From Streptococcus mitis (GTDB lineage Bacteria > Bacillota > Bacilli > Lactobacillales > Streptococcaceae), in NCBI RefSeq assembly GCF_003943935.1, contig NZ_RJOB01000002.1, positions 1 to 64,000 of the forward strand: a stretch of DNA of 64,000 nt, in the 5' to 3' direction. Of this stretch, positions 45,867 through 54,509 are shown one piece after another; position 1 is the stretch's first letter, and every line of letters begins with the position of its first letter. The translations under genes were made by a program, and so were the position numbers. The notes beneath the pieces were generated by a model. The model saw nothing but the letters and a program-made list of their open reading frames with translations, did not search any database and had not been told where the DNA came from.

Positions 45867-46508
45867 ATGTTAAATAAAGTCAAAACTAAAGTCTTAATTA
45901 GTGTTGGAGCAGTGGCTGCAACTAGCTTTGTTCTCATGATGGGATATACTGCTGGTCAACATTCTACTGCTAAACAAAGTCGCAAAGAGATTGAATTGGC
46001 TGCAGCTAAACTTGTGGAAGATAAACAAGCAGAAGATAAAGCAAGTATTTTGTCATCGGATACTGTAAAAGAATTTTTGACACAGTACTATACGAAAGAA
46101 AAGCTCGGAGAAAATAATACACGTATTCAACCTTATATGACTGAATCGGCTTATTCTCAAGAATTGTCAAGTCAAAATGATGCCATGAACCAAGTGTATA
46201 AGGATTATATTTTGGATTATCATTTTGAAAAAGCTGATATATTTGTCAATCAGACTACGAATCAAGCCATTGCCATGGTCTCTTATAATGTAACCTATGT
46301 ATCCGATTTAAAGAATGTCAACCAATCAAAGACCAATCAGACAGAAACCAGAACGGTTAAATTGTCCTATTCTAAATTACCTGGTAAGTTATTGGTCAAT
46401 CAAGTACAGGTTTGGAAATCTGGGTTAGATGATTTAGATAAGGCCACTCCTAAAACTTTAGAAGAATCATCATCAATACCATCACTGCCAAATACTACGA
46501 CAAAATGA
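45867..46508 (+). CDS. Membrane-anchored T4SS protein, VirB8/TcpC-like
   Basis: 213 residues: short basic start, one membrane segment (10-29), a coiled linker, then an NTF2-like domain (EFLTQYYTKEKLGENNTRIQ, YMTESAYSQ, MVSYNVTY, a final basic strand). This is how Gram-positive VirB8 counterparts look. Ends with a Ser/Pro/Thr tail. RBS AAAGAAGG. Followed after 9 bases by the primase-like gene. Confidence 0.6.
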   Translation: MLNKVKTKVLISVGAVAATSFVLMMGYTAGQHSTAKQSRKEIELAAAKLVEDKQAEDKASILSSDTVKEFLTQYYTKEKLGENNTRIQPYMTESAYSQELSSQNDAMNQVYKDYILDYHFEKADIFVNQTTNQAIAMVSYNVTYVSDLKNVNQSKTNQTETRTVKLSYSKLPGKLLVNQVQVWKSGLDDLDKATPKTLEESSSIPSLPNTTTK

Positions 46509-46517
46509 TGATATTGC

Positions 46518-47603
46518 ATGGAAATAGAAGAATGTAAGAAAATTTCAATTCTTGATGTAGCCAATCGTTTAGGTATCTCCTTTAAACAAGTTTCTAACCG
46601 TGTCTATGAACATCCTGAACACGATTCATTCCGAATTTTTTCTACTACCAATACTTTTAAATGGTTTTCAAGAGATATTCAAGGTGATGTCATTGATTTT
46701 GTTCGACTTGTTAAGGGAATTTCTTTTAAAGAAGCTCTAGCTTTTCTTTCTGAAGAACCTTTTCAAAAAGAAGCTGTTCAAGAAAAAAGAGAGAGACCAT
46801 TTCATTATCCTTTAAAGAGAGTAGAAGATTCTAACTGTAGTCTGGCCAGATATTATTTAACAGAATGTAGAGGAATCTCAGAAGAAATCGTAGAAAAGAT
46901 GATCCAACAAGGTTTGATGGCACAAGCCAGCTGGAAAACAAATGAAACAGTTGAACCTGTTGTTGTTTTTAAAAGTTTTGATCATCGTCACAAGCTGCAG
47001 GCAGCAAGCATACAAGGGATTTATAAGAATCCTGCTCTTTCTAGAGAGAGGTTAAAAACGATTCTAAAAGGAAGCCATGGACATATTGGAATATCCTTTG
47101 ATATTGGTAAACCCAATAGACTGGTCTTTTGTGAATCGTTCATCGACTTAATGAGCTATTACGAACTGCATCAACAAAATCTAACTGATGTTCGTTTGGT
47201 ATCTATGGAGGGATTAAAAAGGTCTGTTGTTGCTTATCAAACTTTACGACTGATAGCTGAAGAAAATCAGAAATTGGAATTCTTAGATACAGTAATACCT
47301 TCAAAGTTATTGCCTTTGATCAATACAATTCGTGATACCACCAGCTATTTTGATAATCATCCTGATTTATTGACACTTGCGGTAGATTGTGATGATGCAG
47401 GTAAAGATTTTTCTGATAAGTTATCTAAATCAGGATTTCCTGTTTTCCTGGATTTACCTGATAATGAATATGGGAAAGAAAAAAGAGACTGGAACGATAT
47501 TCTTCGAGAAAAGAAATCAGATTTACAATTGATGTTCGAGAATGCAAAAGAGACATTGAGGAATCAACCAGTAAGACAAACCTCTCAATGTTTAGAATTG
47601 TGA
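46518..47603 (+). CDS. DUF3991/TOPRIM primase-like protein
   Basis: 361 residues. Residues 1-90 resemble the DnaG zinc-binding CHC2 part but without the cysteines (EHDSFRIFSTTNTFKWFSRD, GDVIDFVRLVKG). Then a DUF3991 segment and a TOPRIM domain (LVFCESFIDLMSYYEL with the glutamate, LAVDCDDAGKDFSDKL with DxD). Such proteins support priming of ICE or plasmid DNA after transfer. No convincing RBS in front; it may rely on coupling to the preceding gene. Confidence 0.8.
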   Translation: MEIEECKKISILDVANRLGISFKQVSNRVYEHPEHDSFRIFSTTNTFKWFSRDIQGDVIDFVRLVKGISFKEALAFLSEEPFQKEAVQEKRERPFHYPLKRVEDSNCSLARYYLTECRGISEEIVEKMIQQGLMAQASWKTNETVEPVVVFKSFDHRHKLQAASIQGIYKNPALSRERLKTILKGSHGHIGISFDIGKPNRLVFCESFIDLMSYYELHQQNLTDVRLVSMEGLKRSVVAYQTLRLIAEENQKLEFLDTVIPSKLLPLINTIRDTTSYFDNHPDLLTLAVDCDDAGKDFSDKLSKSGFPVFLDLPDNEYGKEKRDWNDILREKKSDLQLMFENAKETLRNQPVRQTSQCLEL

Positions 47604-47653
47604 TAACAAAATCAAGATGTTTTAGCTAATATTAGAATGAAGGAGGATCGTAT

Positions 47654-47887
47654 ATGACCATTATTGAACGCTTAGAAGAAAAGGTCACTAGGCAAGAAAG
47701 TAAGGTAGCAAGAGAAACAGAAAAACTAGCTACTTACAAAGAGCAACTGGAGACAGCGATGTTTGCGACGTTCAAAAGACGTCAAAGCATTAGTCACATG
47801 AGTTTTGAAGAAGCTCTTGACCATGCATTTGGCAAAGAAAGACAATTCGATGATTCTGAATTTAGAAAGGATGAAATGAGTGAATGA
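47654..47887 (+). CDS. Coiled-coil hypothetical protein of the ICE backbone
   Basis: 77 residues, RBS AAGGAGGAT. First 40 residues form a coiled coil (IIERLEEKVTRQESKVARET), then SFEEALDHAFGKE. Overlaps the next gene by 4 bases. Family not recognised. Confidence 0.6.
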   Translation: MTIIERLEEKVTRQESKVARETEKLATYKEQLETAMFATFKRRQSISHMSFEEALDHAFGKERQFDDSEFRKDEMSE

Positions 47888-48267
47888 CAAAAGATTGGAA
47901 TTTTAATCAACCATTAGAAAGCAAATCAGAAAATCAAGAAGATCCAGATAAAATTGCGGCCTTATTTGGAAATCATCAAGGAGGTAATGATGTAAATTAT
48001 GAAGCAGCTTTTCAAAAGCGTAAACAAGCACCTGTGACGGAATCAAATTCTAGTTCTAAACCCAAAGTTACAGAGGTTAGAACAGGAAAAGAGACAGATA
48101 TCACTACAAGTTATCAGCAACATCTTAAAAGACTGATTGCGGATAATAATAGCGATATTCAAAGTAGTCAAAAGAAAATTGAAGAGCTACATACGTTGAT
48201 TGACACAAAGAATAAAGACAATAAGAAATTGCAGTCCATTTATGATGCGATTTCCGAATTACACTAA
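47884..48267 (+). CDS. Hypothetical protein with C-terminal coiled coil
   Basis: 127 residues: a polar, low-complexity first half and a helical, charged second half (QQHLKRLIADNNSDIQSSQK). ATGA overlap with the gene before. Backbone gene of unknown role; a terminator follows. Confidence 0.6.
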   Translation: MTKDWNFNQPLESKSENQEDPDKIAALFGNHQGGNDVNYEAAFQKRKQAPVTESNSSSKPKVTEVRTGKETDITTSYQQHLKRLIADNNSDIQSSQKKIEELHTLIDTKNKDNKKLQSIYDAISELH

Positions 48268-48293
48268 GCAGTCCTGATAGGCTGCTTTTTTTG
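48268..48293 (+). terminator. Terminator
   Basis: AGCAGTCC / GGCTGCT stem with small bulge and short loop, then seven T. Confidence 0.7.
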
Positions 48294-48304
48294 AGAGGTT
48301 ATAG

Positions 48305-48577
48305 ATGTTTACAAAACTTTTTAAGAAAAACCAAGACAATAGTGATGTATTTAAGAAGCTAATTCATAGACTATCTGATATGTCTGTCCAAGATCTTGAA
48401 AAAATAGACCGCCTGATAGATATCATTTTCACCCCAAATCAAGAAACCGAACAACTAAAAACAGAAGAAACTTATAGAGAAGAAACTTTGGACGACACAT
48501 TAAAGGAAGCTAAGAATCAACTTCATAAGGAACAATTGGAGAAGAATTTAGAGAGGTTTAGAAAAAATAGTCAATAA
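48305..48577 (+). CDS. Hypothetical acidic protein
   Basis: 90 residues, RBS GAGAGG. Starts FTKLFKKNQDNSDVFKKLI, helical and charged throughout. The stop codon is inside the palindrome that follows. Family not recognised. Confidence 0.55.
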   Translation: MFTKLFKKNQDNSDVFKKLIHRLSDMSVQDLEKIDRLIDIIFTPNQETEQLKTEETYREETLDDTLKEAKNQLHKEQLEKNLERFRKNSQ

Positions 48578-48608
48578 CGCACCAAAATTGGTGCGTTATG
48601 CTTTTTTA
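48574..48608 (+). terminator. Palindromic terminator before pezA
   Basis: ATAACGCACC / GGTGCGTTAT arms with AAAATT between and T-run after. The right arm also supplies the -35 of the pez promoter. Confidence 0.8.
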
Positions 48609-48626
48609 TGCTATAATTGAATTATA
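48588..48626 (+). promoter_or_regulatory. pezAT promoter with palindromic operator
   Basis: TTGGTG (48588-48593), 18-base spacer, TATAAT (48612-48617). The -10 lies within the 15-bp palindrome TATAATTGAATTATA (48612-48626), a likely PezA binding site since PezA represses its own operon. Confidence 0.65.
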
Positions 48627-48644
48627 AAAATAAAGGAGTTTGCC

Positions 48645-49121
48645 ATGATTGGAAAGAACATAAAATCCTTACGTAAAACACATGACTTAACACAACCTGA
48701 ATTTGCCCGAATTATAGGAATTTCTCGAAATAGTTTGAGTCGTTATGAAAATGGAACGAGTTCAGTCTCTACGGAACTAATAGATATCATCTGCCAGAAG
48801 TTTAATGTATCTTATGTCGATATTGTAGGAGAAGATAAAATGCTCAATCCTGTTGAAGATTATGAATTGACTTTAAAAATTGAAATTGTGAAAGAAAGAG
48901 GTGCTAATCTATTATCTCGACTCTATCGTTATCAAGATAGTCAGGGAATTAGCATTGATGATGAATCTAATCCTTGGATTTTAATGAGTGATGATCTTTC
49001 TGATTTGATTCATACGAATATCTATCTAGTTGAAACTTTTGATGAAATAGAGAGATATAGCGGCTATTTGGATGGAATTGAGCGCATGTTAGAGATATCT
49101 GAAAAACGGATGGTAGCCTAA
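48645..49121 (+). CDS. pezA: PezA antitoxin/repressor
   Basis: 158 residues, the length of pneumococcal PezA. N-terminal Cro/C1 helix-turn-helix (MIGKNIKSLRKTHDLTQPEF ARIIGISRNSLSRYENG), C-terminal helical part that blocks the ATP site of PezT. Overlaps pezT by one base. RBS AAAGGAG. A decayed relative lies at 58018. Confidence 0.9.
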   Translation: MIGKNIKSLRKTHDLTQPEFARIIGISRNSLSRYENGTSSVSTELIDIICQKFNVSYVDIVGEDKMLNPVEDYELTLKIEIVKERGANLLSRLYRYQDSQGISIDDESNPWILMSDDLSDLIHTNIYLVETFDEIERYSGYLDGIERMLEISEKRMVA

Positions 49122-49891
49122 TGGAAATCCAAGATTATACTGATAGTGAATTCAAACATGCTCTAGCACGGAATCTTCGTTCACTGATAAGAGGAAAAAA
49201 GTCCAGTAAGCAACCTATAGCGATTTTGCTTGGAGGGCAAAGTGGTGCCGGTAAGACTACAATTCATCGTATTAAACAGAAAGAATTTCAAGGAAATATT
49301 GTTATCATAGATGGTGATAGTTTTCGTTCCCAGCATCCACACTATTTAGAACTGCAGCAAGAATATGGCAAAGATAGTGTTGAATACACCAAAGATTTTG
49401 CGGGGAAAATGGTAGAGTCTTTAGTAACCGAATTGAGTCATTTGGGATACAATCTTTTGATAGAGGGAACCTTACGAACGATAGATGTTCCAAAGAAAAC
49501 AGCACAACTCTTGAAAAGTGAGGGATATGAAGTACAATTAGCCATAATCGCAACCAAGCCCGAATTGTCCTATCTGAGTACTCTTATCCGATACGAAGAA
49601 CTGTACGGTGTCAATCGAAATCAAGCACGCGCAACTCCAAAAGAACATCATGATTTCATTGTAAATCATCTAGTTGATAATACACGACAATTGGAAGAAC
49701 TAGCTATCTTTGAAAGGATTCAAATTTACCAACGAGATAGAAGTTGTATATATGATTCAGGAGAAGATAAAATTTCAGCAGCAACCGTTCTTCATGACTT
49801 ACTATTTGGAGAATGGAATCAAGTGGAGAAGGAGATGCTTAAATCAGGAGAAGAAAGATTGAGAGATTTAACGAATCGTGATGGTTGTTAG
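49121..49891 (+). CDS. pezT: PezT zeta-type toxin (UNAG kinase)
   Basis: 256 residues. Walker A GGQSGAGKT at residues 38-46, catalytic Asp in IIDGDSFRSQHP (about 66), and the zeta motif with EGTLRTIDVP. Phosphorylates UDP-N-acetylglucosamine and so blocks wall synthesis when PezA is lost. All key residues are kept. In pneumococci pezAT is known in PPI-1 and in ICEs, where it stabilises the element. Confidence 0.92.
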   Translation: MEIQDYTDSEFKHALARNLRSLIRGKKSSKQPIAILLGGQSGAGKTTIHRIKQKEFQGNIVIIDGDSFRSQHPHYLELQQEYGKDSVEYTKDFAGKMVESLVTELSHLGYNLLIEGTLRTIDVPKKTAQLLKSEGYEVQLAIIATKPELSYLSTLIRYEELYGVNRNQARATPKEHHDFIVNHLVDNTRQLEELAIFERIQIYQRDRSCIYDSGEDKISAATVLHDLLFGEWNQVEKEMLKSGEERLRDLTNRDGC

Positions 49892-49968
49892 ATCATGAGT
49901 TTTAAAATATAGTCTACTTATAACTTTTGTTAGTTGTTTGAGGTAGACGAAAAGTTTTTAAAACCAAA

Positions 49969-50018
49969 AAAACGCATAGTATCAGGTGTTGAAAAAGCTT
50001 GATATTATGCGTTTTCTT
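49969..50018. terminator. Terminator after pezT
   Basis: AACGCATA-GTATCA arm pairing with TTGATAT-TATGCGTT, A-run before and T-rich after, so it can act in both directions. Confidence 0.65.
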
Positions 50019-50125
50019 GTGGGAAGATTTACTCCATTTTCTTCAGGAATTAAGATTTTGCCCAGCCTCAAAAGTTCTAATCAAATTTAATAACTCAGAA
50101 AAAGAAGACTGACAAAATATGGTTA
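49978..50125. repeat. Diverged direct repeat, left copy
   Basis: Begins AGTATCAGGTGTTGAAAAAG and includes GGGAAGATTTACT. A diverged copy starts at 57749 (AGTAATAAGTGTTGAAAAGA, GGGAAGATTTACT). The two enclose the bacteriocin island. The rest to 50252 has no gene; a short open piece near 50119-50191 (LKLENVEEEIKIL) may be a gene scrap. Confidence 0.6.
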
Positions 50126-50252
50126 CTTTAAGACGAAACTAGAATTTGCTCTCAAACTGGAGAATGTGGAAGAAGAAATCAAAATTCTATGATGTAATGG
50201 CTAGGTAATTACGGATATAAAGTTGTAAGACTTGAAATTTTATTTCATAGAC

Positions 50253-50651
50253 TTAATCACTATTATCCTTCTTAAATTCATAGATCGCTTCCAAGTAAAA
50301 ATGAATTTTTTCTTTAATATATTTTAATGATTTATTATTAGTTATGTCTATAACACCAAACACACTAAAGTGGTTTCTATAAAGCTCATCATAATCAATC
50401 TGACTGCCTATGATGATAACTTCTGATTTTTTTGAACTAAATTGGATAGATTTTAAATAGAGTTTCATTTTTTTAGATGTTAGAGACCCTGATTTTATGA
50501 TAAAATAAGTAGAAGATTTATATTTGTAGTTGATCTTATGCCCTTGTAAGATTTTTGTATTTTTGAATGTTTTATTAAAGAAATAACATTTTAAATACAG
50601 AGATAAAATATATCCAAATAAAGAATAGTGTAAAATTTGAATTACCTTCAT
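50253..50651 (-). CDS. Hypothetical protein divergent from the blp-like regulators
   Basis: 132 residues, start at 50651 with GGAAAG. One likely membrane segment near the N-terminus (ILHYSLFGYILSLYL), then a basic part and a C-terminal alpha/beta part (SEVIIIGSQIDYDELY, FGVIDITNN). It shares its upstream region and the direct-repeat operator with the LytTR gene, so it may be co-regulated. Not recognised. Confidence 0.5.
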   Translation of the reverse strand: MKVIQILHYSLFGYILSLYLKCYFFNKTFKNTKILQGHKINYKYKSSTYFIIKSGSLTSKKMKLYLKSIQFSSKKSEVIIIGSQIDYDELYRNHFSVFGVIDITNNKSLKYIKEKIHFYLEAIYEFKKDNSD

Positions 50652-50760
50652 AGCTTTCCTTTCATTAGATATTAGTTTATCAAATAAAGAAAGATTAATA
50701 TTATTGAGATACTAAAAAGTATCTATTTTATCATGAAATGTCTAAATTAAGAAAATTTTT

Positions 50761-50792
50761 ACCATTTGAGATAGTATAGAAACCATTTGAGA
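50761..50792 (+). promoter_or_regulatory. Direct-repeat LytTR operator
   Basis: ACCATTTGAGA at 50761-50771 and again at 50782-50792, a 21-bp (two-turn) period. BlpR/ComE-type regulators bind such paired repeats. It lies about 60-90 bases before the start of the blpS-like gene. Confidence 0.7.
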
Positions 50793-50851
50793 TTTTTATA
50801 AATTAATTTCCATAATTCTGATAATATTAAACTGATAGAAGGAGGCTAAAT

Positions 50852-51184
50852 ATGAAAGACTACATTTTATATCAAGATAGAGCTATCGTAAAGGTACCAC
50901 TCTCTAAAATTTATTATGTTACAACTCACCCAACAAAAGCTCATGCTGTTCTTTTTGTAACAGCCGAAGGGAATTTTGAAGCTTCAACCTCACTAGCTAA
51001 AATCGAAGAGGAAAGTACAGAAGAACTTATTAGATGCCATAGAAAGTTTCTTGTGAATAAAGATAAAATAGCAGGATTTAATCATGAGACAAGAACGATT
51101 ATGTTTTTGGATGATAGAGTATCAGACATTGCTTGTTCTAGAAGACACTTTACAATATTAAAAAATCAGTGGAAAAATATATAG
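50852..51184 (+). CDS. LytTR-only regulator, BlpS-like
   Basis: 110 residues made of one LytTR DNA-binding domain without a receiver (YQDRAIVKVPLSKIYYVTTH, EESTEELIRCHRKFLVNKDK, CSRRHFTILKNQW). Same make-up as BlpS, and the gene order S-R-H is that of the chromosomal blp locus. RBS GAAGGAGG. It may modulate the response regulator that follows 10 bases later. Confidence 0.75.
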   Translation: MKDYILYQDRAIVKVPLSKIYYVTTHPTKAHAVLFVTAEGNFEASTSLAKIEEESTEELIRCHRKFLVNKDKIAGFNHETRTIMFLDDRVSDIACSRRHFTILKNQWKNI

Positions 51185-51194
51185 GAGTGAAGTA

Positions 51195-51935
51195 GTGAAT
51201 ATTTTTATACTAGAAGATAATTTTTTACAACAGACTAGAATTGAAAATATTGTCAAAAAAATTTTGGTTGATAATAAGATTGAGTATAGGCATTTTGAGG
51301 TTTATGGAAAACCTCAACAGCTTTTAGAGGACATTTCAGAGAGAGGAAATCATCAATTATTTTTACTTGATATTGAAATAAAAGATGATGACAAAAGAGG
51401 ATTAGACGTTGCTAGAGAAATCAGAAAACTTGATTCTCAAGCAGTGATTGCTTTTGTAACATCACATTCTGAGTTTATGCCTGTATCTTTTGAATATTTA
51501 GTATCAGCTATTGATTTCATTGATAAAGAATTACCTGAACCATTATTTATCAAACGAATTGAAAATGTTATTTTAAGTGTTAGCGATAATCAAGGAATAA
51601 CAGTATCTGAGGACTCTTTTATATTTACAGGATCCAAAGCTCAAATTCAAGTCCCTTTTAAAGATTTATTGTATATTGAAACATCAACAATTGCTCATAA
51701 GTTGACTCTCTATTCCAAACGAGACATAGTTGAATTTTATGGACAATTGTCAGATATTCTTAAACAGGAACCACGTTTATTTCAATGTCATAGATCATTT
51801 ATCGTAAATCCTTATAATATATCTTTAATTGATAAAGAAAATCGATTAGTTCATTTTCAGAACGGGTCCTCTTGTATTGTCTCTAGATTAAAAATTCGTC
51901 CACTTATGAAAGCTATCGAAAGACTTCATGACTAA
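51195..51935 (+). CDS. AgrA/BlpR-like response regulator
   Basis: 246 residues. Receiver with EDN acidic pair, Asp in LFLLDIEIKDD and Lys in IDKELPEP; LytTR domain from about 140 (VSEDSFIFTGSKAQIQVPFK, RLFQCHRSFIVNPYNI). Should bind the direct repeats upstream of its own operon and switch on bacteriocin promoters. Belongs with the following kinase. Confidence 0.85.
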   Translation: MNIFILEDNFLQQTRIENIVKKILVDNKIEYRHFEVYGKPQQLLEDISERGNHQLFLLDIEIKDDDKRGLDVAREIRKLDSQAVIAFVTSHSEFMPVSFEYLVSAIDFIDKELPEPLFIKRIENVILSVSDNQGITVSEDSFIFTGSKAQIQVPFKDLLYIETSTIAHKLTLYSKRDIVEFYGQLSDILKQEPRLFQCHRSFIVNPYNISLIDKENRLVHFQNGSSCIVSRLKIRPLMKAIERLHD

Positions 51936-51945
51936 GGAGATTTAG

Positions 51946-53271
51946 ATGATATTTTTTCTAAATATTATAGGTGTTTTTCTATTGTTATGTATCCATACTA
52001 AGGTTGTAGGTGAGAGATTAAATCTAAAAAAAGTAGTAATGTCCATTATTCTGTTCCATCTTTTATCATTACTACTTATTGTTTTATTTAAATCAACTGG
52101 ACTTTATTTTCTTGGATCATTATTGGTTTATCCCATTTTTTTTATCCTATATACTTTGTCCATTGGTGAATTAAGAAGTAAGGTTTCTTTATTACTTTTT
52201 TACTCATTATTTCCACTTGGATTTTGGGATGTCATCAAAAATTTTTTAGGTTACTTTATAATTTCTAAGATTCCAATATTGTATAGACTATATGAAACTA
52301 ATCTAGGAATAATGATTTTCTCTTTATTAGCTGAAATTATTGTGTTTTTTCTTATTAGTCTCTTTCGATATAATTTTAGTCATTTAAAAATAAAGAACTT
52401 GGATAGAAAGACAAAATTTATTTTAATTACTGCGGATATTTTAATGCTAGCCTATTTTATCTTACCATCTTATATAAACTACAGTGATAAATTAAGTTGG
52501 GATAGAATGTTGGATTATAAAGAATTATGGACAGCAGTTTACTTTTTATTGTTTATTTGTTTTGTTAATCTCTTGGATAGAAGATTACTTCAAGAACTAC
52601 AGGAGAAAGTCGTTCTACAAAAAGAAATTCAATTGCAAAATCTTAGCAATTATAGTCAACAAGTTGAGGGGCTGTATCAAGAAATTAGAAGCTTTAGACA
52701 TGATTATGCTAATATTTTATCGAGCTTAAAAATAGGTATAGATCAAAAAGATATTAATCTGGTTTCTCAAGTTTATGATAGTGTTTTGAAAAATTCTGGT
52801 GAAAAATTAAAAGGCAAGCGTTTTGATGTAACACATCTAAGAAATATCAATGATTTGGCGCTAAAGAGTTTACTATTATCTAAGTTATCGGAGGCCCAAA
52901 ACTTATCTGCTCCAGTTTCCCTGGAGATTGGTGAACAGTTCTCTATAAAAAATATGGAACAAATAGACTTCTTAACAATTACTTCTATCTTGTTAGATAA
53001 TGCTATAGAGTCCGCAGCAGAAGGAGGAATAGCAGTTTGTTTCCTTGAAGATACAGAATGGAATAAATTAGTCATGATTGTAAAAAATTCTACTTTAGAA
53101 AGAGAGATAGAATTGAGAGATATATTCAAGCGTGACAATTCTTCAAAAGGAGAAGGTCGGGGTATAGGCTTAGCCAATGTTCGGAGAATTTTAAAATCTT
53201 ATCCAAATGTATGTTTGAAAACCACAAGTAAAAATTATATCTTTACACAGATCTTGGAAATAGAACTTTAA
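51946..53271 (+). CDS. BlpH/ComD-like peptide-sensing histidine kinase
   Basis: 441 residues. Six or seven membrane segments (residues 1-215), coiled linker, His in SFRHDYANILS, N box LLDNAIESA, G box GRGIGLANV. This is the GHKL kinase type that senses secreted double-glycine peptides. No pheromone gene of the BlpC/ComC kind and no BlpAB-type exporter lies near it. Confidence 0.85.
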   Translation: MIFFLNIIGVFLLLCIHTKVVGERLNLKKVVMSIILFHLLSLLLIVLFKSTGLYFLGSLLVYPIFFILYTLSIGELRSKVSLLLFYSLFPLGFWDVIKNFLGYFIISKIPILYRLYETNLGIMIFSLLAEIIVFFLISLFRYNFSHLKIKNLDRKTKFILITADILMLAYFILPSYINYSDKLSWDRMLDYKELWTAVYFLLFICFVNLLDRRLLQELQEKVVLQKEIQLQNLSNYSQQVEGLYQEIRSFRHDYANILSSLKIGIDQKDINLVSQVYDSVLKNSGEKLKGKRFDVTHLRNINDLALKSLLLSKLSEAQNLSAPVSLEIGEQFSIKNMEQIDFLTITSILLDNAIESAAEGGIAVCFLEDTEWNKLVMIVKNSTLEREIELRDIFKRDNSSKGEGRGIGLANVRRILKSYPNVCLKTTSKNYIFTQILEIEL

Positions 53272-53325
53272 AAGAGCTATCATTCTTAGGGTATTCTATT
53301 GAATATTTTAAGGAGGGGCTCTTTT
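53270..53325 (+). terminator. Possible terminator after the kinase
   Basis: AAAAGAGC / GCTCTTTT arms, 40-base loop. Weak because of the loop length. Confidence 0.35.
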
Positions 53326-53399
53326 GTTATAGCTTTATAGACATTTAAATGCTCAATTTATAGTAAACATAGGAATTCTGACGTAACCATTTTATGGTG

Positions 53400-53740
53400 A
53401 TTCACTTTCGTTACTTTGACTCTAGGTTTAGGGGGCAAATGATAAGATGGTCTTTTTGTTTTAATAGATAAGGTATTCATTAATGGGAACTATGGAGAGG
53501 TAAGGAATTTCCTCCATTTTAAAGAGGCTCATATCAGTTTGTATGACTCTGGTTTCAAATTCTATTTCTTTGGATTCCATGATGATAGTAAGGTAAGTTG
53601 TACCTTCCTTATTTTTTAGCTCGTTCCTGTAAATGAGCTAGGAAATAGTCATAACAATAAAACTTGGCAAAAAAGCTAAAGTGACGATTTCACAATATCT
53701 AGTAGCGATTTGTGGAACAAATTTTAAAATGGCTTATTTT
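53400..53740 (-). pseudogene. Decayed coding stretch, opposite strand
   Basis: Reading the minus strand gives FVPQIATRYCEIVTLAFLPS FIVMTIS, a stop, then ELKNKEGTTYLTIIMESKEI and so on, another stop and frame changes. It looks like an old membrane-protein gene. Origin not recognised. The rest of 53330-53800 has no gene. Confidence 0.3.
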
Positions 53741-53803
53741 TAATTTTGAAAGGTTAAAAATCATGAAAAAATACGTTTCGTGATGAAAAAAGTACATTTA
53801 AAG

Positions 53804-53859
53804 ACTTTGTGGTAAAAATCTCTTCTTTCCTGATATACTGAACTTGTCAAGGTTATAAT
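53804..53859 (+). promoter_or_regulatory. Bacteriocin promoter module A
   Basis: ACTTTGTGGTAAAAATC then GATATACTGAACTTGTCAAG then TATAAT (53854-53859). Same module as B and C. It lacks the inverted TGACAA end seen in B and C. Confidence 0.55.
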
Positions 53860-53895
53860 CTCATAAAATCATATATTATAGAGGATCTACTCATC

Positions 53896-53925
53896 GTGGA
53901 AGCAAAAACAACTCATTCAAAATAG
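53896..53925 (+). pseudogene. Bacteriocin leader scrap behind module A
   Basis: GTG at 53896 encodes MEAKTTHSK and stops; it lines up with the start METKTTIQ of the intact bacteriocin at 54285. Only the first nine codons remain. Confidence 0.5.
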
Positions 53926-53949
53926 TTTTAAAAAAGAAGAGGTGCTAAT

Positions 53950-54180
53950 ATGTTAAATGAAACTATGATTCAGCTTATACTCATTGCGATTTGTTGTGTG
54001 TACATTATTTTTAACACCAAGGCTGATAAAAACCCAAAGAGAGGATACCGTACAGCTTTGTACCTTTTCGTTTTGGCTGGTATTATATCCTATATTATGA
54101 ATTATCTGAACTGGTTAGATTTTTTCTTACTGATAACTCCGATAATGTGTCTATTTAAATTTGAAGATAAATGGAGTTAG
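53950..54180 (+). CDS. Small membrane protein, possible bacteriocin immunity
   Basis: 76 residues, RBS AGAGG. Two to three hydrophobic segments (about 5-20, 35-52 and 56-67) and ending FKFEDKWS. Size, location between bacteriocin modules and membrane nature suggest immunity. The last 45 bases plus the following promoter are repeated at 55293. Confidence 0.6.
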   Translation: MLNETMIQLILIAICCVYIIFNTKADKNPKRGYRTALYLFVLAGIISYIMNYLNWLDFFLLITPIMCLFKFEDKWS

Positions 54181-54257
54181 CAAGATGTAAATACTTTGTG
54201 GTAAAAATCGATTTTGTTCTGCTATACTGAACTTGTCAAGGTTATAATCTGACAAAA
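54131..54257 (+). repeat. 127-bp direct repeat, copy 1
   Basis: Runs from TGATAACTCCGATAATGTGT in the immunity-like gene through promoter module B to CTGACAAAA. Copy 2 is at 55293-55419 without gaps and with few substitutions. Confidence 0.85.
54193..54248 (+). promoter_or_regulatory. Bacteriocin promoter module B
   Basis: ACTTTGTGG with TTTGTTC 18 bases further on, then TATACTGAACTTGTCAAGG and TATAAT (54243-54248). TTGTCA ... TGACAA flank the -10 as an inverted repeat. Confidence 0.6.
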
Positions 54258-54284
54258 ATAAAAATTAATATGGAGGTATTCCCC

Positions 54285-54449
54285 ATGGAAACAAAGACAA
54301 CGATTCAATTTGATGTTTTGGATACCGAAATGTTGGCTAGTATTGAGGGAGGAACAGCTAGTGCAGGGGAAGTTTGCACATTAGCAGGAGCAATGATTGG
54401 TAGTTTGGTTGCACCAAGAGCTGGAACTTGGGCTGGAGATTTTTTATGA
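54285..54449 (+). CDS. Double-glycine class II bacteriocin
   Basis: 54 residues, RBS TGGAGG. Leader of 23 residues (FDVLDTEMLASIEGG) cut after GG, core of 31 residues starting TASAGEVCTLAGAMIGSLV, with GxxxG-like spacing of small residues as in two-peptide bacteriocins. Directly behind promoter module B. Needs an ABC exporter with a C39 peptidase, not encoded here. Confidence 0.75.
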   Translation: METKTTIQFDVLDTEMLASIEGGTASAGEVCTLAGAMIGSLVAPRAGTWAGDFL

Positions 54450-54509
54450 GCACAATATTGCACAGCTATATGGGCTATCGCTAGATTTTTATAGAAAAGG
54501 GGTTAGTTG

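Noticed and set aside
46518..47603. Primase-like protein considered as the missing relaxase
   Set aside because: It has TOPRIM acidic motifs and no relaxase tyrosine/histidine-triad pattern.
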